From Bombyx mori (taxonomy: Eukaryota > Arthropoda > Insecta > Lepidoptera > Bombycidae), in the NCBI RefSeq assembly GCF_030269925.1, contig NC_085112.1:1365501-1429500 (forward strand): a DNA stretch of 64,000 nt. Reading direction: 5' to 3'. How positions within the stretch are numbered: the first letter of the stretch is position 1; each line of letters starts with the position of its first letter. A program made the translations under genes and the position numbers. This document shows, piece after piece, positions 44,071-54,352 of this stretch. The notes under the pieces were generated by a model. The model was not told where the DNA came from and made no database searches. It worked only from the letters and a program-made list of their open reading frames with translations.

Positions 44071-44198
44071 CTATACTGAGATCTTAGAACTTACATCTCA
44101 AGGTGGGTGGCGCATTTAGATTGTAGATGTCTATGGGCTCCAGTGACCACTTAACACCAGGTGGGCTGTGAGTTCGTCCACCCATCTAAGCAATTTTT
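44071..44198 (+). mobile_element. Bm1 SINE tail, right arm of inverted pair
   Basis: ctatactgagatcttagaac to catctaagcaat. The tail then continues as poly(T) rather than the expected poly(A). Confidence 0.9.
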
Positions 44199-44461
44199 TT
44201 TTTTATTAAAAATCAAATGTGCAACTAAAATTTTAGGTTAATTTTGTATTAGCATTTCTTTTGCGAGTGAAAATTGCAACGGCGCTGTTCTCACAGTAAA
44301 TTGTTATCAGCATGATTCATCACCATCGCACCGGAGCCGCTCCGTAAGCCGCTTCCGTCGATGAACTCCAAGTCGAAGATTAAATAGCTTCCGGTTTAAT
44401 AATGCATTATAATTACTTGATCGGTAATATTACAGCGTACGGACAACAGAAACTGTCCAAT
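44199..44461. other. No recognised feature
   Basis: Unassigned sequence. Confidence 0.4.
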
Positions 44462-44745
44462 TTTTTTATAATTTTTTTGTTGCTTAGGTGGGTGGACGAG
44501 CTCACAGCCCACCTGGTGTTAGGTGGTTGCTGGAGCGCATAGACATCTACGACGTAAATGCACCACCCACCTTGAGATATACGGTCTAAGGTCTCAAATA
44601 TAGGTACAACGGCTGCCCCACCCTGCAAACCGAAACGCATTACTGCTTCACGGCAGAAATAGGCAGGGTGGCATGGCACCTACCCGTGCGGACTCACAAG
44701 AGGTCCTATCACCAGTAAAAAAATGTTACTGGTGGTAGGACCAAC
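44462..44745 (-). mobile_element. Bm1 SINE with snap-back 5' end
   Basis: The main copy 44462-44716 is in minus orientation. 44727-44745 (ttactggtggtaggacc) is a short plus-strand piece of the same SINE, forming a 17-bp hairpin with the copy's own end. Confidence 0.88.
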
Positions 44746-44805
44746 CAATTTCAACATGAAGATTTTAAGTGTATTTTTTTCCCTTTATCTGGTCTCTAAT
44801 ACCCT

Positions 44806-45131
44806 TTTTCCTACCTATGCTGATAGCCTTGAGAGGCTATTGCAGCTTTACTCTAGCGTGTGGGTAAGCTCTCGGGTCTCAAACCGGAATTGTTGCTAAC
44901 ACTGGCCCTAGCAGGAGCAGTGCTTCGCAGAATCTACCACCGGATCGGAAACGCGACTCACTGAAAAGATCCGGCGAGAAACTCAGTGGGCTGTATCTAT
45001 GGGCTAATTTAATTGTGGAGCACTTCGTCGCAAGCGACGGGTTCGGCGAGGACGGTGACCGGTGCTTGAGGTACCTAAAAGCACCGTTAATGGATCGGGA
45101 GGATCCGTAATGACGTGCTTAGAGCGACGTC
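44806..45131 (-). mobile_element. Jockey-type LINE 3' end
   Basis: Poly(T)-cctacctatgctgatagc through ggatcgggaggatccgtaat to gcgacgtcgactgg. Confidence 0.88.
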
Positions 45132-45318
45132 GACTGGTAGCCTAATGGGCTATTTCGGTTTCGCGTAGACGGGTAGGTGAGCTCACGGGCTCAATCTGAG
45201 AGAATTTGCTAATACTAGCCTAGCAAGAGCAGTGCTTCGCATAATCTACTACCGGATCGGAATCGCGACCCACTGAGAAGATCCGGCGAGAAACTCAGCG
45301 GGTTGTGTTTATGGGTTT
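45132..45318 (-). mobile_element. Jockey-type LINE 3' UTR, second copy abutting the first
   Basis: cctaatgggctatttcggtt to gcgagaaactcagcgggttg. The poly(T) is absent at the junction, so the first LINE may have inserted into this one. Confidence 0.83.
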
Positions 45319-45388
45319 AAAGTGATTATAACTAAGATACTCCATATTTATCAATCAAGTTCTTAAAAGTTGCATTTCAATTCAAATA

Positions 45389-45508
45389 ACGATAGGCAGC
45401 GGCTTGGCTCTGCTCCTGGCATTGCTGAAGTCCATGGGCGACGGTAACCACTCACCATCAGGTAGGCCGTATGCTCGTCTGCCTACAAGGGCAATAAAAA
45501 AAAAACTT
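45389..45508 (+). mobile_element. Family C LINE 3' UTR
   Basis: gataggcagcggcttggctc to ctacaagggcaataaaaaaa. Confidence 0.88.
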
Positions 45509-45980
45509 CGATTTCTGTGCGAATGTTATTCTCTTTCTCTCTCTCTCTATCTCGCATCTAGTAGGTATATATAAAGCTACGTCTATTGAAACACTTTCTT
45601 TCGCTGACATATTACATGTCCATAATTGTTTTGACAGAGCGCTTTTTCTCATCGTAAAACTTTAAAGTTCGCAAGTTCTCGCGTGAATTTACATCTTCTT
45701 GCAATCTCGGTTACAACTTCTCGCAATCTCGCGAATTCTACCGTGGTTCTAGTATATTGACCATGGCAACGAGATTCCCCGCGAGCGTATATTTTAATCT
45801 ACCCTCCTCTCTTAATTAAATTAAAACAACCGTCTTAGGACATTTTGTATTAAATTAAGAATATAATCTAAACCGCAATGCGAGCAGCACCATTCAGATT
45901 GTCCGTAAGCCAATCATACGAACAGAAAAAAAGATACATTTAGCCACCGATTTTGGGATCGATAAAAAATAAGCTGAATT
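45509..45980. other. Unassigned with (CT)n
   Basis: A CT-rich microsatellite at 45533-45548, then ttctcgcaatctcg-type imperfect repeats at 45670-45735. No gene seen. Confidence 0.4.
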
Positions 45981-46215
45981 TCATTGGCCCAAGTAATAAG
46001 ACGTCCGATCTGTTCGTGTCGAGAGAAGGGATTTTACCGTGGTTCGGATCTTGCAATAGGTAATTTTTTTAAAAAGTAAATACATAATTACCGCTTACAA
46101 ATTCACGAGCCAATATTAAGGAATAACATCGTAGAGTAAGAAAATCACACAACACACTATGCGCTATCTTTTAGCTCCACTTAACACCAGATGGGTCGTG
46201 AGCTCTATCGCTCTA
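45981..46215 (+). mobile_element. Bm1-related SINE, very old
   Basis: aagtaataagacgtccgatc (box A area), gtggttcggatcttgcaata (box B area), aaggaataacatcgtag and cacttaacaccagatgggtc are in Bm1 order, with large deletions. Confidence 0.6.
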
Positions 46216-46983
46216 GTACAAAAAAATTTGACAGATCGAAAGGCAATATAGCAATGATTTACCGTCATAATTATCAAAAAATACACAATGCTAATCACCC
46301 TCCCCATTCTAATATTAAAGAATCCGAAACCCTTCTAAAGGGGTAGACATTTTATTTAACTGCTTTTAATTTGTCAGCCGTAACGATATTAATAAGAAAT
46401 ATTAGAATATTATGTATGGTTTTTTGGGGATATTAAATTTAGAGGAATCTTAAGAAGCCCTTTTCACAGTGGGGTACTCTTTTTTTAAATTCGAAATCAT
46501 GAAAATGCTATCTTTTTTTACGAACAACTTTTTATTAGATCGCTTAAGCCGTCTATCACTGTTGAGGTCTATAGCGCTGCCACCTCACGTGAACATTGCG
46601 TGACCGTAAACTTAACTATGTTGGCTGTACTTAGAGCACACATCGGGATGGTCTATCATTCTGTCATTTCTGCAGCGAAGCACTCATGTATTTCACTATT
46701 AACATGTTCGCGTGAGCAACCTCATTTCTGAATATTGCCACTGTGGTGTACCTTTTTCCCATACAAAGTTTAGCAACGTCTAAAAACGTCCCGCCGTAAT
46801 ACGTGCAACTCATGATGGTTTTTTTTAGGGAACGCGACGGTATAGGCTATGAAAATCGAATGTGTTGCGGCGCTAAGTAGATGCGCCAAAGGAATTTGCC
46901 CATAAAATAGATGTCCAAAGACGTTCGGACAAAATAAATATGATAATAGAGGCCGTCATATGACGTTGCGTCATTTCATAATT
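46216..46983. other. No recognised feature
   Basis: Mixed AT-rich sequence without recognised genes. Confidence 0.4.
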
Positions 46984-47295
46984 TAAATAAACAATAGTTT
47001 AAAAAAACTAACAAAATACGCTTTCATAGAAAATTCAACTAAAATATAGAAAATAATTTTTAATAAATTTGAATTAAAAATAGTGTAAGAAAAAATGATG
47101 GGTGCTTTTCAGGATATTATCAAAATAACCCTTCTACTCATATCTGTTCATAAAATATTTATAAGCACTGATACCATGCACCCCACATTTTTTCTTACAG
47201 TATTTTTAATTCAAATTTATTAAAATTTATTTTCTATTTTTTTTTTTTCTATATAAGCGTATTCTGTAAGTTTTTTAAAAGTATTGTTTATTTTT
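46984..47295. repeat. Long foldback: about 120-bp inverted arms
   Basis: aataaacaatagtttaaaaa, aatacgctttcatagaaaa, taataaatttgaattaaaaa and gtaagaaaaaatg on the left all return in reverse order and complement at 47176-47295. The loop 47107-47175 is about 70 bp. AT-rich throughout, no ORF. Confidence 0.75.
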
Positions 47296-47570
47296 CATTT
47301 TTTTGTTGAATATAAATTTTTTCAATATATTTTTTTAATTATTTTTTTTTAATATTGAATTGTCATCGGTCCTTAATAAGTACACCAAATTTCGAGTTAA
47401 TCCGACGTTTTGAAGGGGGTCAAAATCATGTTCAAAGATTCCGTTACAAACATACATACGTCTGAAGCTAATAAAAGCATATTAAAACACGACGTTGTAA
47501 GACGTTGCTTAGTTTCTAGCTTTAACACTAAACCGGCTTCAACTTTTAGATTGGAGACACTTACCTAATG
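47296..47570. other. AT-rich, repeat-like
   Basis: gaagggggtcaaaatcatgt, tccgttacaaacatacatac and gctaataaaagcatatt look like a common moth repeat. Not named. Confidence 0.35.
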
Positions 47571-47634
47571 CTTCGCTTCGGATCTTGGGGGTTGGTTGTA
47601 CCTACCCCTTCTTGCTCACCTTACCACCAGTAAG
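47571..47634 (-). mobile_element. Bm1 SINE fragment
   Basis: ttggttgtacctaccccttc and tcaccttaccaccagtaag match the middle block, diverged. Confidence 0.55.
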
Positions 47635-48208
47635 TACTTCTACAATTTTGCTTTTATCAATTAAATTTGTACCAACAATGAAAATCATAGAACCAACAAC
47701 TAGTGCAGTAAAAGAAACACTAAAAATCCCTTTCCCTATGGCACGTTACAATGGACACACTAACCCCAGGGGGATTTATATCAGAGCTAAATCCGTATGC
47801 AGTATCATAAGAGGAGAAACTACATCGACCCCACCTGTGAGATAAGAAGACAGTGACTTTAACTAAACCATTTAAGGTTAGACTTCAACAATCTAAAAAT
47901 TAAAAACACGAACAACCCAACGCGAACAAACAATCTAAACGCGAACAATTATAATAAGTGTCATCATTTTAGCATCTTTGGTAGCCTTATGTTTGGCCTT
48001 ATGACTGGACAGTTTGAATCAATAGCTGTCGTTATGAGTATTAGTTAAAATTGTATCCTATTGATTATGAAATAAGCTATTCTTTTAACTATTAGATACA
48101 TCGGTAATTTTGGCCAAAATCGGATAGGAACTGTGTGACGATAACTATATTGACTCTTCTTAAATATAAAAACAAATAAAATTGGGCTGAAAATACAATA
48201 ATTTAACT
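47635..48208. other. Unassigned; ORF without family
   Basis: ORF 47585-47845 starts in SINE sequence. The reverse strand of 47641-47750 gives a hydrophobic open stretch. Neither is recognised. Confidence 0.35.
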
Positions 48209-48456
48209 TTTTTTTGTTGTTGCTTAGATAGGTGGACGAGCTCACAGCCCACCTGGTGTTAAGTGATTACTGGAGCCCATAGACATCTACAACGTAAATG
48301 CGCCACCCACCTTGAGATATAAGTTCTAAGGTCTCAAAAATAGTTACAACGGCTGCCCCACCCTTCAAACCGAAACGCATTACTGCTTCACGGCAGAAAT
48401 AGGCGGGGTGGTGGTACCTACCCGCGCGGACTCACAAGAAGTCCTACCACCAGTAA
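48209..48456 (-). mobile_element. Bm1 SINE, 5'-truncated
   Basis: Poly(T)-gttgttgcttagatagg to agtcctaccaccagtaa. Confidence 0.91.
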
Positions 48457-48988
48457 AAAACTATGACAAATCAGATAACACTGCTTTCCGTGAATCTCAT
48501 GTGAAGTGTTGAACCTTCACCTAAATAACATGAAGATTATCCTTACAAAATGCTACGTGCGTAATATGATTCTGTAGGACCGCTGCTATGCACGCTTGAG
48601 AGTTTCACCTCTTATCCCATAAGTTGGTTTCGTTTCCATGGACATAGCCTATAACAAACCAAGTGGAGCGCCAGAGTGATTAAAATAAACGGAAACCGTA
48701 AAACTGTTTTTAATCACTACCGCGTAATCTTTCTCTAAAATAATATTCAGTTTTGTAAAATTCTAAATAAAAGATTTATAATTCGAAATCAGAAGTGTCT
48801 GCGGTTTCTCGATATCTCAATATTGATTAATTGTTGTACATAGATAATGTGACGTTACAGATGTGACAAAATTCTTGGGCGCCTTCTAATGCCGTATACC
48901 AGAAGCGCTTGAATTTTATTGATCATAAACGCTTATAAAATATATCCTACTTTATCTTAGATATTTTTAAATTAATAATAATCGTTAA
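48457..48988. other. No recognised feature
   Basis: No gene or repeat family recognised. Confidence 0.45.
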
Positions 48989-49204
48989 TCACCCTGCCTA
49001 TTTCTGCCGTGAAGCAGTAATGCGTTTCGGTTTGAAGGGTGGGGCAGCCGTTTTAAGTATACTGAGACCTTTAAAACTTATATCTCAAGGTGGGTGGCGC
49101 ATTTACGTTGTAGATGTCTATGGGCTCCAGTAACCACTTAACACCAGGTGGGCTGTGAGCTCGTCCAACCAACTAAGCAATAAAAATAAATAAATAAAAA
49201 TAAA
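48989..49204 (+). mobile_element. Bm1 SINE, 5'-truncated
   Basis: accctgcctatttctgccgt to caactaagcaataaaaataa. Confidence 0.9.
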
Positions 49205-49205
49205 A

Positions 49206-49344
49206 ACTTGAGACCTTAGAACTTATATCTCAAGGTGGGTAGGGAAATTTACGCTGTAGACGTCTATGGGCTCTAGTAACCACTTAACACCAGGTAGGCT
49301 GTGAGCTCGTCCAACTACATAAGCAATAAAAAAAAAAAAAAAAA
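49206..49344 (+). mobile_element. Bm1 SINE tail, array-flanking subtype
   Basis: cttgagaccttagaacttat to cataagcaataaaaa. Diagnostic changes are aaatttacgctgtagacgtc and ggctctagtaac, shared only with 50624-50754. Confidence 0.9.
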
Positions 49345-49752
49345 GTGTGTGTGTCCGCTCCGACGCACGACTGGAGTTTACTGGATATAAAAAATTAAAC
49401 GAAACAATACGAGAAATAGTTCTATATTACGACAACACGATACACTACAGATTATTAACAAATTAACGAGACACAAAACAAACGACTAACAAATATATGA
49501 AAATACAATAATGAGAGAAACGCGCGATCAGTACGAGGCTTTGTGGCGGACTGCCGGCGCAGCAGCCCGGCGTCACCTGCGATAACGCGGCCGCGCGTTG
49601 GCTCCTGATTGGCGCGCGCACGCATCACGCAATCAGGAGCCAATCAGGCGCATAACGCATTTCGTGTGACATGCTAGTACGATTTTGGTCCCCATAATTT
49701 TCATACCCCGGGCCTATATATGTAAATCGATTCTAAAGGAGTAAACTCCAAA
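49341..49752. repeat. 410-bp module, copy 1
   Basis: gtgtgtgtgtccgctccgac start, then TGGAGTTTACT (49372-49382) and its inverted partner AGTAAACTCCA (49740-49750). A GC-rich core contains a perfect 14-bp hairpin (ttggctcctgattg / caatcaggagccaa). CCAAT-type motifs and a TATA-like cctatatatgtaa lie near the right end. The 62-codon minus ORF spanning the core is duplicated with it and is probably not coding. Confidence 0.8.
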
Positions 49753-50240
49753 AAGTGTGTGTGTCCGCTCCGACGCACGACTGGAGTTTACTGGATATAA
49801 AAAATTAAACGAAACAATACGAGAAATAGTTCTATATTACGACAACACGATACACTACAGATTATTAACAAATTAACGAGACACAAAACAAACGACTAAC
49901 AAATATATGAAAATACAATAATGAGAGAAACGCGCGATCAGTACGAGGCTTTGTGGCGGACTGCCGGCGCAGCAGCCCGGCGTCACCTGCAATAACGCGG
50001 CCGCGCGTTGGCTCCTGATTGGCGCGCGCACGCATCACGCAATCAGGAGCCAATCAGGCGCATAACGCATTTCGTGTGACATGCTAGTACGATTTTGATT
50101 GGCGCGCGCACGCATCACGCAATCAGGAGCCAATCAGGCGCATAACGCATTTCGTGTGACATGCTAGTACGATTTTGGTCCCCATAATTTTCATACCCCG
50201 GGCCTATATATGTAAATCGATTCTAAAGGAGTAAACTCCA
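49753..50240. repeat. 410-bp module, copy 2, with internal 80-bp duplication
   Basis: Near-identical to copy 1 (one difference seen, cctgcgataa versus cctgcaataa). It is longer because gattggcgcgcgcacgcatc through tgctagtacgatttt is repeated at about 50097-50177. The inverted ends lie at 49782-49792 and 50230-50240. Confidence 0.8.
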
Positions 50241-50279
50241 AAAAAAAAAATGTGTGCGTGTACTAGTGTACACACGTAA

Positions 50280-50620
50280 GAAGTGAAACTTGTTTATGGC
50301 CTTATTTTTCGAAAAATGATCTACATGCAACTTTCTAGAAATTGGTTAAATAAAGTTAAATTAGATAAAGTTTAAACAAAAGGATTTTATTATCATAGAC
50401 ATGAATACAAAAAAGTTAAATTAGATAAAGTTTAAACAAAAGGATTTTATTATCATAGACATGAATACAAAAAAGTTAAATTAGATAAAGTTTAAACAAA
50501 AGGATTTTATTATCATAGACATGAATACAAAACAGATGGCGCGTAACGGAAAAAAGTGACGCGTAACCGAAAAATGTGACGGTAAATTTTTTTCCAACGC
50601 CGATAAGGAAGTTTCACTTC
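50280..50620. repeat. MITE-like element with 12-bp inverted ends
   Basis: GAAGTGAAACTT (50280-50291) and AAGTTTCACTTC (50609-50620) are perfect inverted repeats. The interior holds the 60-bp minisatellite and a gtgacgcgtaacc-type tail. Confidence 0.6.
50353..50532. repeat. 60-bp minisatellite, three identical units
   Basis: Unit aagttaaattagataaag...ggattttattatcatagaca tgaatacaaa, repeated three times at an exact 60-base period with no differences seen. Confidence 0.93.
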
Positions 50621-50623
50621 AAA

Positions 50624-50754
50624 ACTTGAGACCTTAGAACTTATATCTTAAGGTGGGTGGGGAATTTACGCTGTAGACGTCTACGGGCTCTAGTAACAAC
50701 TTAACACCAGGTGGGCTGTGAACTCGTCCACCCATCTAAGCAATAAAAAAAAAG
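50624..50754 (+). mobile_element. Bm1 SINE tail, array-flanking subtype
   Basis: cttgagaccttagaacttat to catctaagcaataaaaaaaa. Same truncation point and diagnostic bases as 49206-49344. Confidence 0.9.
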
Positions 50755-51481
50755 TTAATATATTAAAAGCAAATTTTCTTGTACGGTGGCATTGCTGAAG
50801 TCCATGAGGGACGATCGTCTGATCGATGATTCATCATGATTGCAAAAGTGGACTCCTAAGAAATCGACGTATAACCTTAGAACACCTTCTATCAGCTAAC
50901 AATCAATACGTATTGCTGTTTGGCCAGATACAAATTCTTTCGATTTACCTGAATAAGTCGGCGAAAGGACCTATGGCGTCTAAATAGTAAAATTTGCATT
51001 AGTAATGATTGCAAAAAACAGCTTTAAAAAAAACCTCATCATTAAAAAAGTATGGATTGCAAAAAATATATAATAATACCGAACAAATTAGCAAAGAAAA
51101 CCTTGCCTTCTGAATTGAACATAATCTGTGACGATAATCCCACGAGAGCATTTCACTATATTATTTACACATAAATCATTACTTTTTTTTTGTTGCCTTC
51201 AAAATCGACGACAAAATATAAAAATGTCAACCGTGGAGATCTTATAAAAGATGTACATATTTAAAAAGCCGTTTAGATTGCGACTTATACAAAAAAAATG
51301 TTTGTTTGTATGTTTAGTAATAAAATTGGGAGTTTGGATAGGTTTTCGGTTTTGCTACAATTTTAATTTTTTTATTTTTATTTATTTTAATATTATTGTT
51401 AGTTTATCTAAATTGAGTTTTATTTTACTATCAAGTAACGCATTAAAGCATTCTAATATTTATTATGACTTACAAAAATAT
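50755..51481. other. No recognised feature
   Basis: AT-rich. ORF 51251-51619 is low-complexity F/I/K-rich sequence running into a LINE tail, so it is not a gene. Confidence 0.45.
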
Positions 51482-51628
51482 GAGAGAGAGAGAGAGAGAG
51501 AATACACTTTATTGCACACCAACACAATTTACATTTTAAAAAAACAAACAGTCAAAAAGCACATATGTACAATAGGCGGTCTTATCGCTAAAAGCGATCT
51601 CTTCCAGACAACCGTTTAATTTACAGAA
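51482..51628 (-). mobile_element. LINE-type 3' UTR with (GA)n at its end
   Basis: On the minus strand it reads ggttgtctggaagagatcgc, ttttagcgataagaccgcct and gtgtgcaataaagtgtatt, then (CT)n (51482-51502). The gataag..cgcc and caataaagtgta blocks are a familiar moth retroelement 3' end. The family is not named. Confidence 0.6.
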
Positions 51629-51659
51629 ATTCTGTAAATGAAACGGTTGTCTGGAAGTT
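51601..51659. repeat. Near-perfect 59-bp palindrome
   Basis: cttccagacaaccgtttaat...acagaa is followed after 3 bases by its reverse complement with one mismatch over 28 bp per arm. The right arm re-enters the LINE 3' UTR in the opposite direction. Confidence 0.85.
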
Positions 51660-51829
51660 GTCTCTTATGACTAGTTTGTTCGTCTAAAACTTCATAAAAT
51701 TAAGGCTATTTCTGAAACTCATAGTCAGTTCTTCGGTTATTAGGTAGTCAGAGTAACCCATAGTCATTTCGACATGACTACGGGCACTCACTTGCCAAGA
51801 CGAAAAAATTGCAAAAATGTCACTTAAGT

Positions 51830-52105
51830 CATCGTGGCCTAAAGGATAAGACGTCCGTTGTATTCGTATCTAGCGATGTACCGGTGTTCGAATCCCGCAG
51901 GCGGGTACCAATTTTTCTAATGAAGTATGTACTTAGCGAATGTTCACGATTGACTTCCACGGTGAAGGAATAACATCGTGTAATAAAAATCAAACTTGAA
52001 AAATTATAATTTGCGTAATAACTGGTGGTAGGACCTCTTGTGAGTCAGCGCGGGTAGGTACCACCACCCTGCCTATTTCTGCCGTGAAGCAGTAATGCGT
52101 TTCGA
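51830..52105 (+). mobile_element. Bm1 SINE, 3'-truncated (head only)
   Basis: Complete tRNA-like head (tcgtggcctaaaggataaga; ggtgttcgaatcccgcaggc) and 5' body. It stops abruptly at agtaatgcgtttcg, followed by aaacatagaacatagaacag. No tail or poly(A). Confidence 0.9.
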
Positions 52106-52555
52106 AACATAGAACATAGAACAGAATTTTAATTTCTCAAACGCAAGTAGCGCCGCGTGCCTGCGATAGTCAACAATAAACAAAACCACATTGATTTTCA
52201 AACTCGGAATAAATTTCAAGTCACCTGCCCTCAAACCGGAAGAACTACGAAACTGTTGCCGTCCTTATCGTCCGTATAGATTCGTCTCTTTCTCGACATT
52301 TTTTATTTTATTTCCACCCCGAGATTCGTATCTAGATTTTTATATTGTTTATTTAAATGCGATAAATTAGTCATTGTAAAGTCCTTTGAGATTTTTACGT
52401 AGATAGAAGCTGTTGCTGTTTGTTGGACGGCGTTGACAGGTGAATCCAAGGAATTGTTTGTTTGGTACCGATAGAAAAAAAAAACATTAAGCTGTCATAT
52501 TTTCGTGATGTACAGTGAGCATAAAAATATCTTTTTACTAGCATAAATTTTTCAC
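52106..52555. other. No recognised feature
   Basis: No gene or repeat family recognised. Confidence 0.45.
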
Positions 52556-52720
52556 TATACGAGTAAACAAGCTCTCGGCCCACTTAGGTTTTAAGTGTGC
52601 ATCTTGAGTATAAAGGCTCAAAATTTCCAGTATAACGACTGCTCTATCTTTCAAATCGCTGCAGAAAGGATCAGATGATACCTGTCCGCGATCCTGCAAT
52701 GCTCTTCTCATCAGTAATTA
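52556..52720 (-). mobile_element. Bm1-related SINE, old
   Basis: acaagctctcggcccactta, catcttgagtataaaggctc and tgctctatctttcaaatcgc are in SINE order. Confidence 0.55.
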
Positions 52721-53351
52721 TCCAAAATTCGATGTTGCTCCATCCATGAACGCCTCCATCAGCGTAATTCCTTTGAAAATTGGTACCAGCCCACCAAAGT
52801 TACTTACAAATATGGTATTTTAGAACATTATCCTGCCCTTCTTCCGGTTACCTGGGGTCGGCACAAGATGTTTTCTCCTTCCATACTTCTCTATCATATA
52901 CCATTTCTTCGCTCACTCCTCTCTTACACGTATCGTCTTACACGCAATCCATCCATTTCTTCTTAGGTCTACCTCTTCGTTTAAAACCACCACCACCAAA
53001 TAAGGTATTTTACAATGATCTTTAAGTAAATCTTTAATTAAGATTGACTATAGATCGTATAAATAATATAAAGACAATAAAAGGCCAGAGATTCAATTGT
53101 CAAAGTGGCTATAAATAAATCGGAGCATAGCTATTTTAGAGATTACGGGCTTCCTTATGCACGAACAGATTCCGTTGCCACGTAGTCATAGGCAGAGGAG
53201 ACTATACTACCGGCTACGGGGTTGCACAATAAATTTACTTAATATGCAATAAAGCCACTTCGAATTACTAAGCATTTACTGTTGTAAATACATAAATTGC
53301 TAATTTGATGGTACGCGCCTAGATTTGAACTCACAGCCCTTATTTTGGGCG
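52721..53351. other. No recognised feature
   Basis: ORF 52780-53025 has no recognised domain; the remainder is AT-rich. Confidence 0.4.
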
Positions 53352-53598
53352 CATAGCTGGTGGTAGGAACTCTTCTAAGTCCGCACGGGTAGGTACCACC
53401 ACCCTGCCTATTTCTGCCGTGAAGCAGTAATGCCTTTCGGTTTGAAGGGTGGGGCAGCCGTTGTAACTATACTTGAGACCTTAGAACTTATATCTCAAGG
53501 TGGGTAGCGCATTTACGTTGTAGATGTATATGGGATCCATTAACCACTTAACACCTGGTGGGCTGTGAGTTTGTCCATCCACTAAGCAATAAAAAAAT
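53352..53598 (+). mobile_element. Bm1 SINE, 5'-truncated
   Basis: agctggtggtaggaactctt to tccactaagcaataaaaaaa. Confidence 0.9.
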
Positions 53599-54123
53599 GA
53601 AAAAGCATAAGCCGCGAATCAGTCATCTATGTTTAAGTAATTTGAGTGATATCTCTTACTTAATTAAGCGCTTTCAATATGAGCCCAAGCGTCTAGTTTT
53701 TTTTCCGACTAATTTCTATTATTAAACTTTTTCTCGGTTTATAAATATTGATGACTCCCGTGCCGCCCTTTTCCGTTTCGGAAATTAATATTTAATATTG
53801 TTAACATACATCATGACGTACTACCGTGGAGGAGGTTCGCTGACGTCATTATTATGAATGTTTTGTTAATTAAATTCTGAGTTGCTCTGTGGTTCTATGC
53901 CACCAATAAGGACGCGGGGTCCTTAATCAAAAAGTTTTGTAGCTAAAACGGGAAGGATATCATTAACAGCATCGTTAATTGCAAAGGCCCGTTTGAGATT
54001 CAATTGTTTGAGCTTGTTGTAAGATCCGAGACAAGCTAATTTCTCGAGGGCGACCTAAACTTGATCTGGATATTCAAGTGCAGTGAACTATGAGATTCTT
54101 GGATCATCAATGACAGCAGATAT
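53599..54123. other. No recognised feature
   Basis: AT-rich. A single TGACGTCA (53841-53848) is present but unsupported as a regulatory site. Confidence 0.4.
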
Positions 54124-54352
54124 TTTTTTTTTTTTTAACTCACTTCTCACTTAGTGTTAATTGGTTATCGGGGCAAAAGGCATCAGCAATGTAAATGCTG
54201 ACACCCACCTTGAAATATGAGTTCCACCACTGAGTTCTATACCTATATCAAGGGCTCCGCCATCTTTCAAACCGAAACGCTTCAAAGTAGAAATAGGCAG
54301 GGTGGTGTTAACCCTTGTAGGCTCACAAGACGTAATACCACCAGCATAAATT
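54124..54352 (-). mobile_element. Bm1-variant SINE
   Basis: Poly(T), catcagcaatgtaaatgctg, ccatctttcaaaccgaaacg, acaagacgtaataccaccag and cataa. Variant subfamily, diverged. Confidence 0.68.

Noticed and set aside
47641..47850. Considered a nuclear mitochondrial insert
   Set aside because: Base composition is too GC-rich for insect mtDNA and no mitochondrial gene motif was found.
49455..50053. Two identical 62-codon minus ORFs
   Set aside because: They are identical only because the 410-bp module is duplicated; no coding features, and a hairpin lies inside.
51251..51619. 122-codon ORF
   Set aside because: F/I/K-rich translation of AT-rich DNA running into a (GA)n and a LINE 3' UTR.
53841..53848. 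TGACGTCA CRE-like site
   Set aside because: A single 8-mer with no gene nearby; expected by chance in 64 kb.
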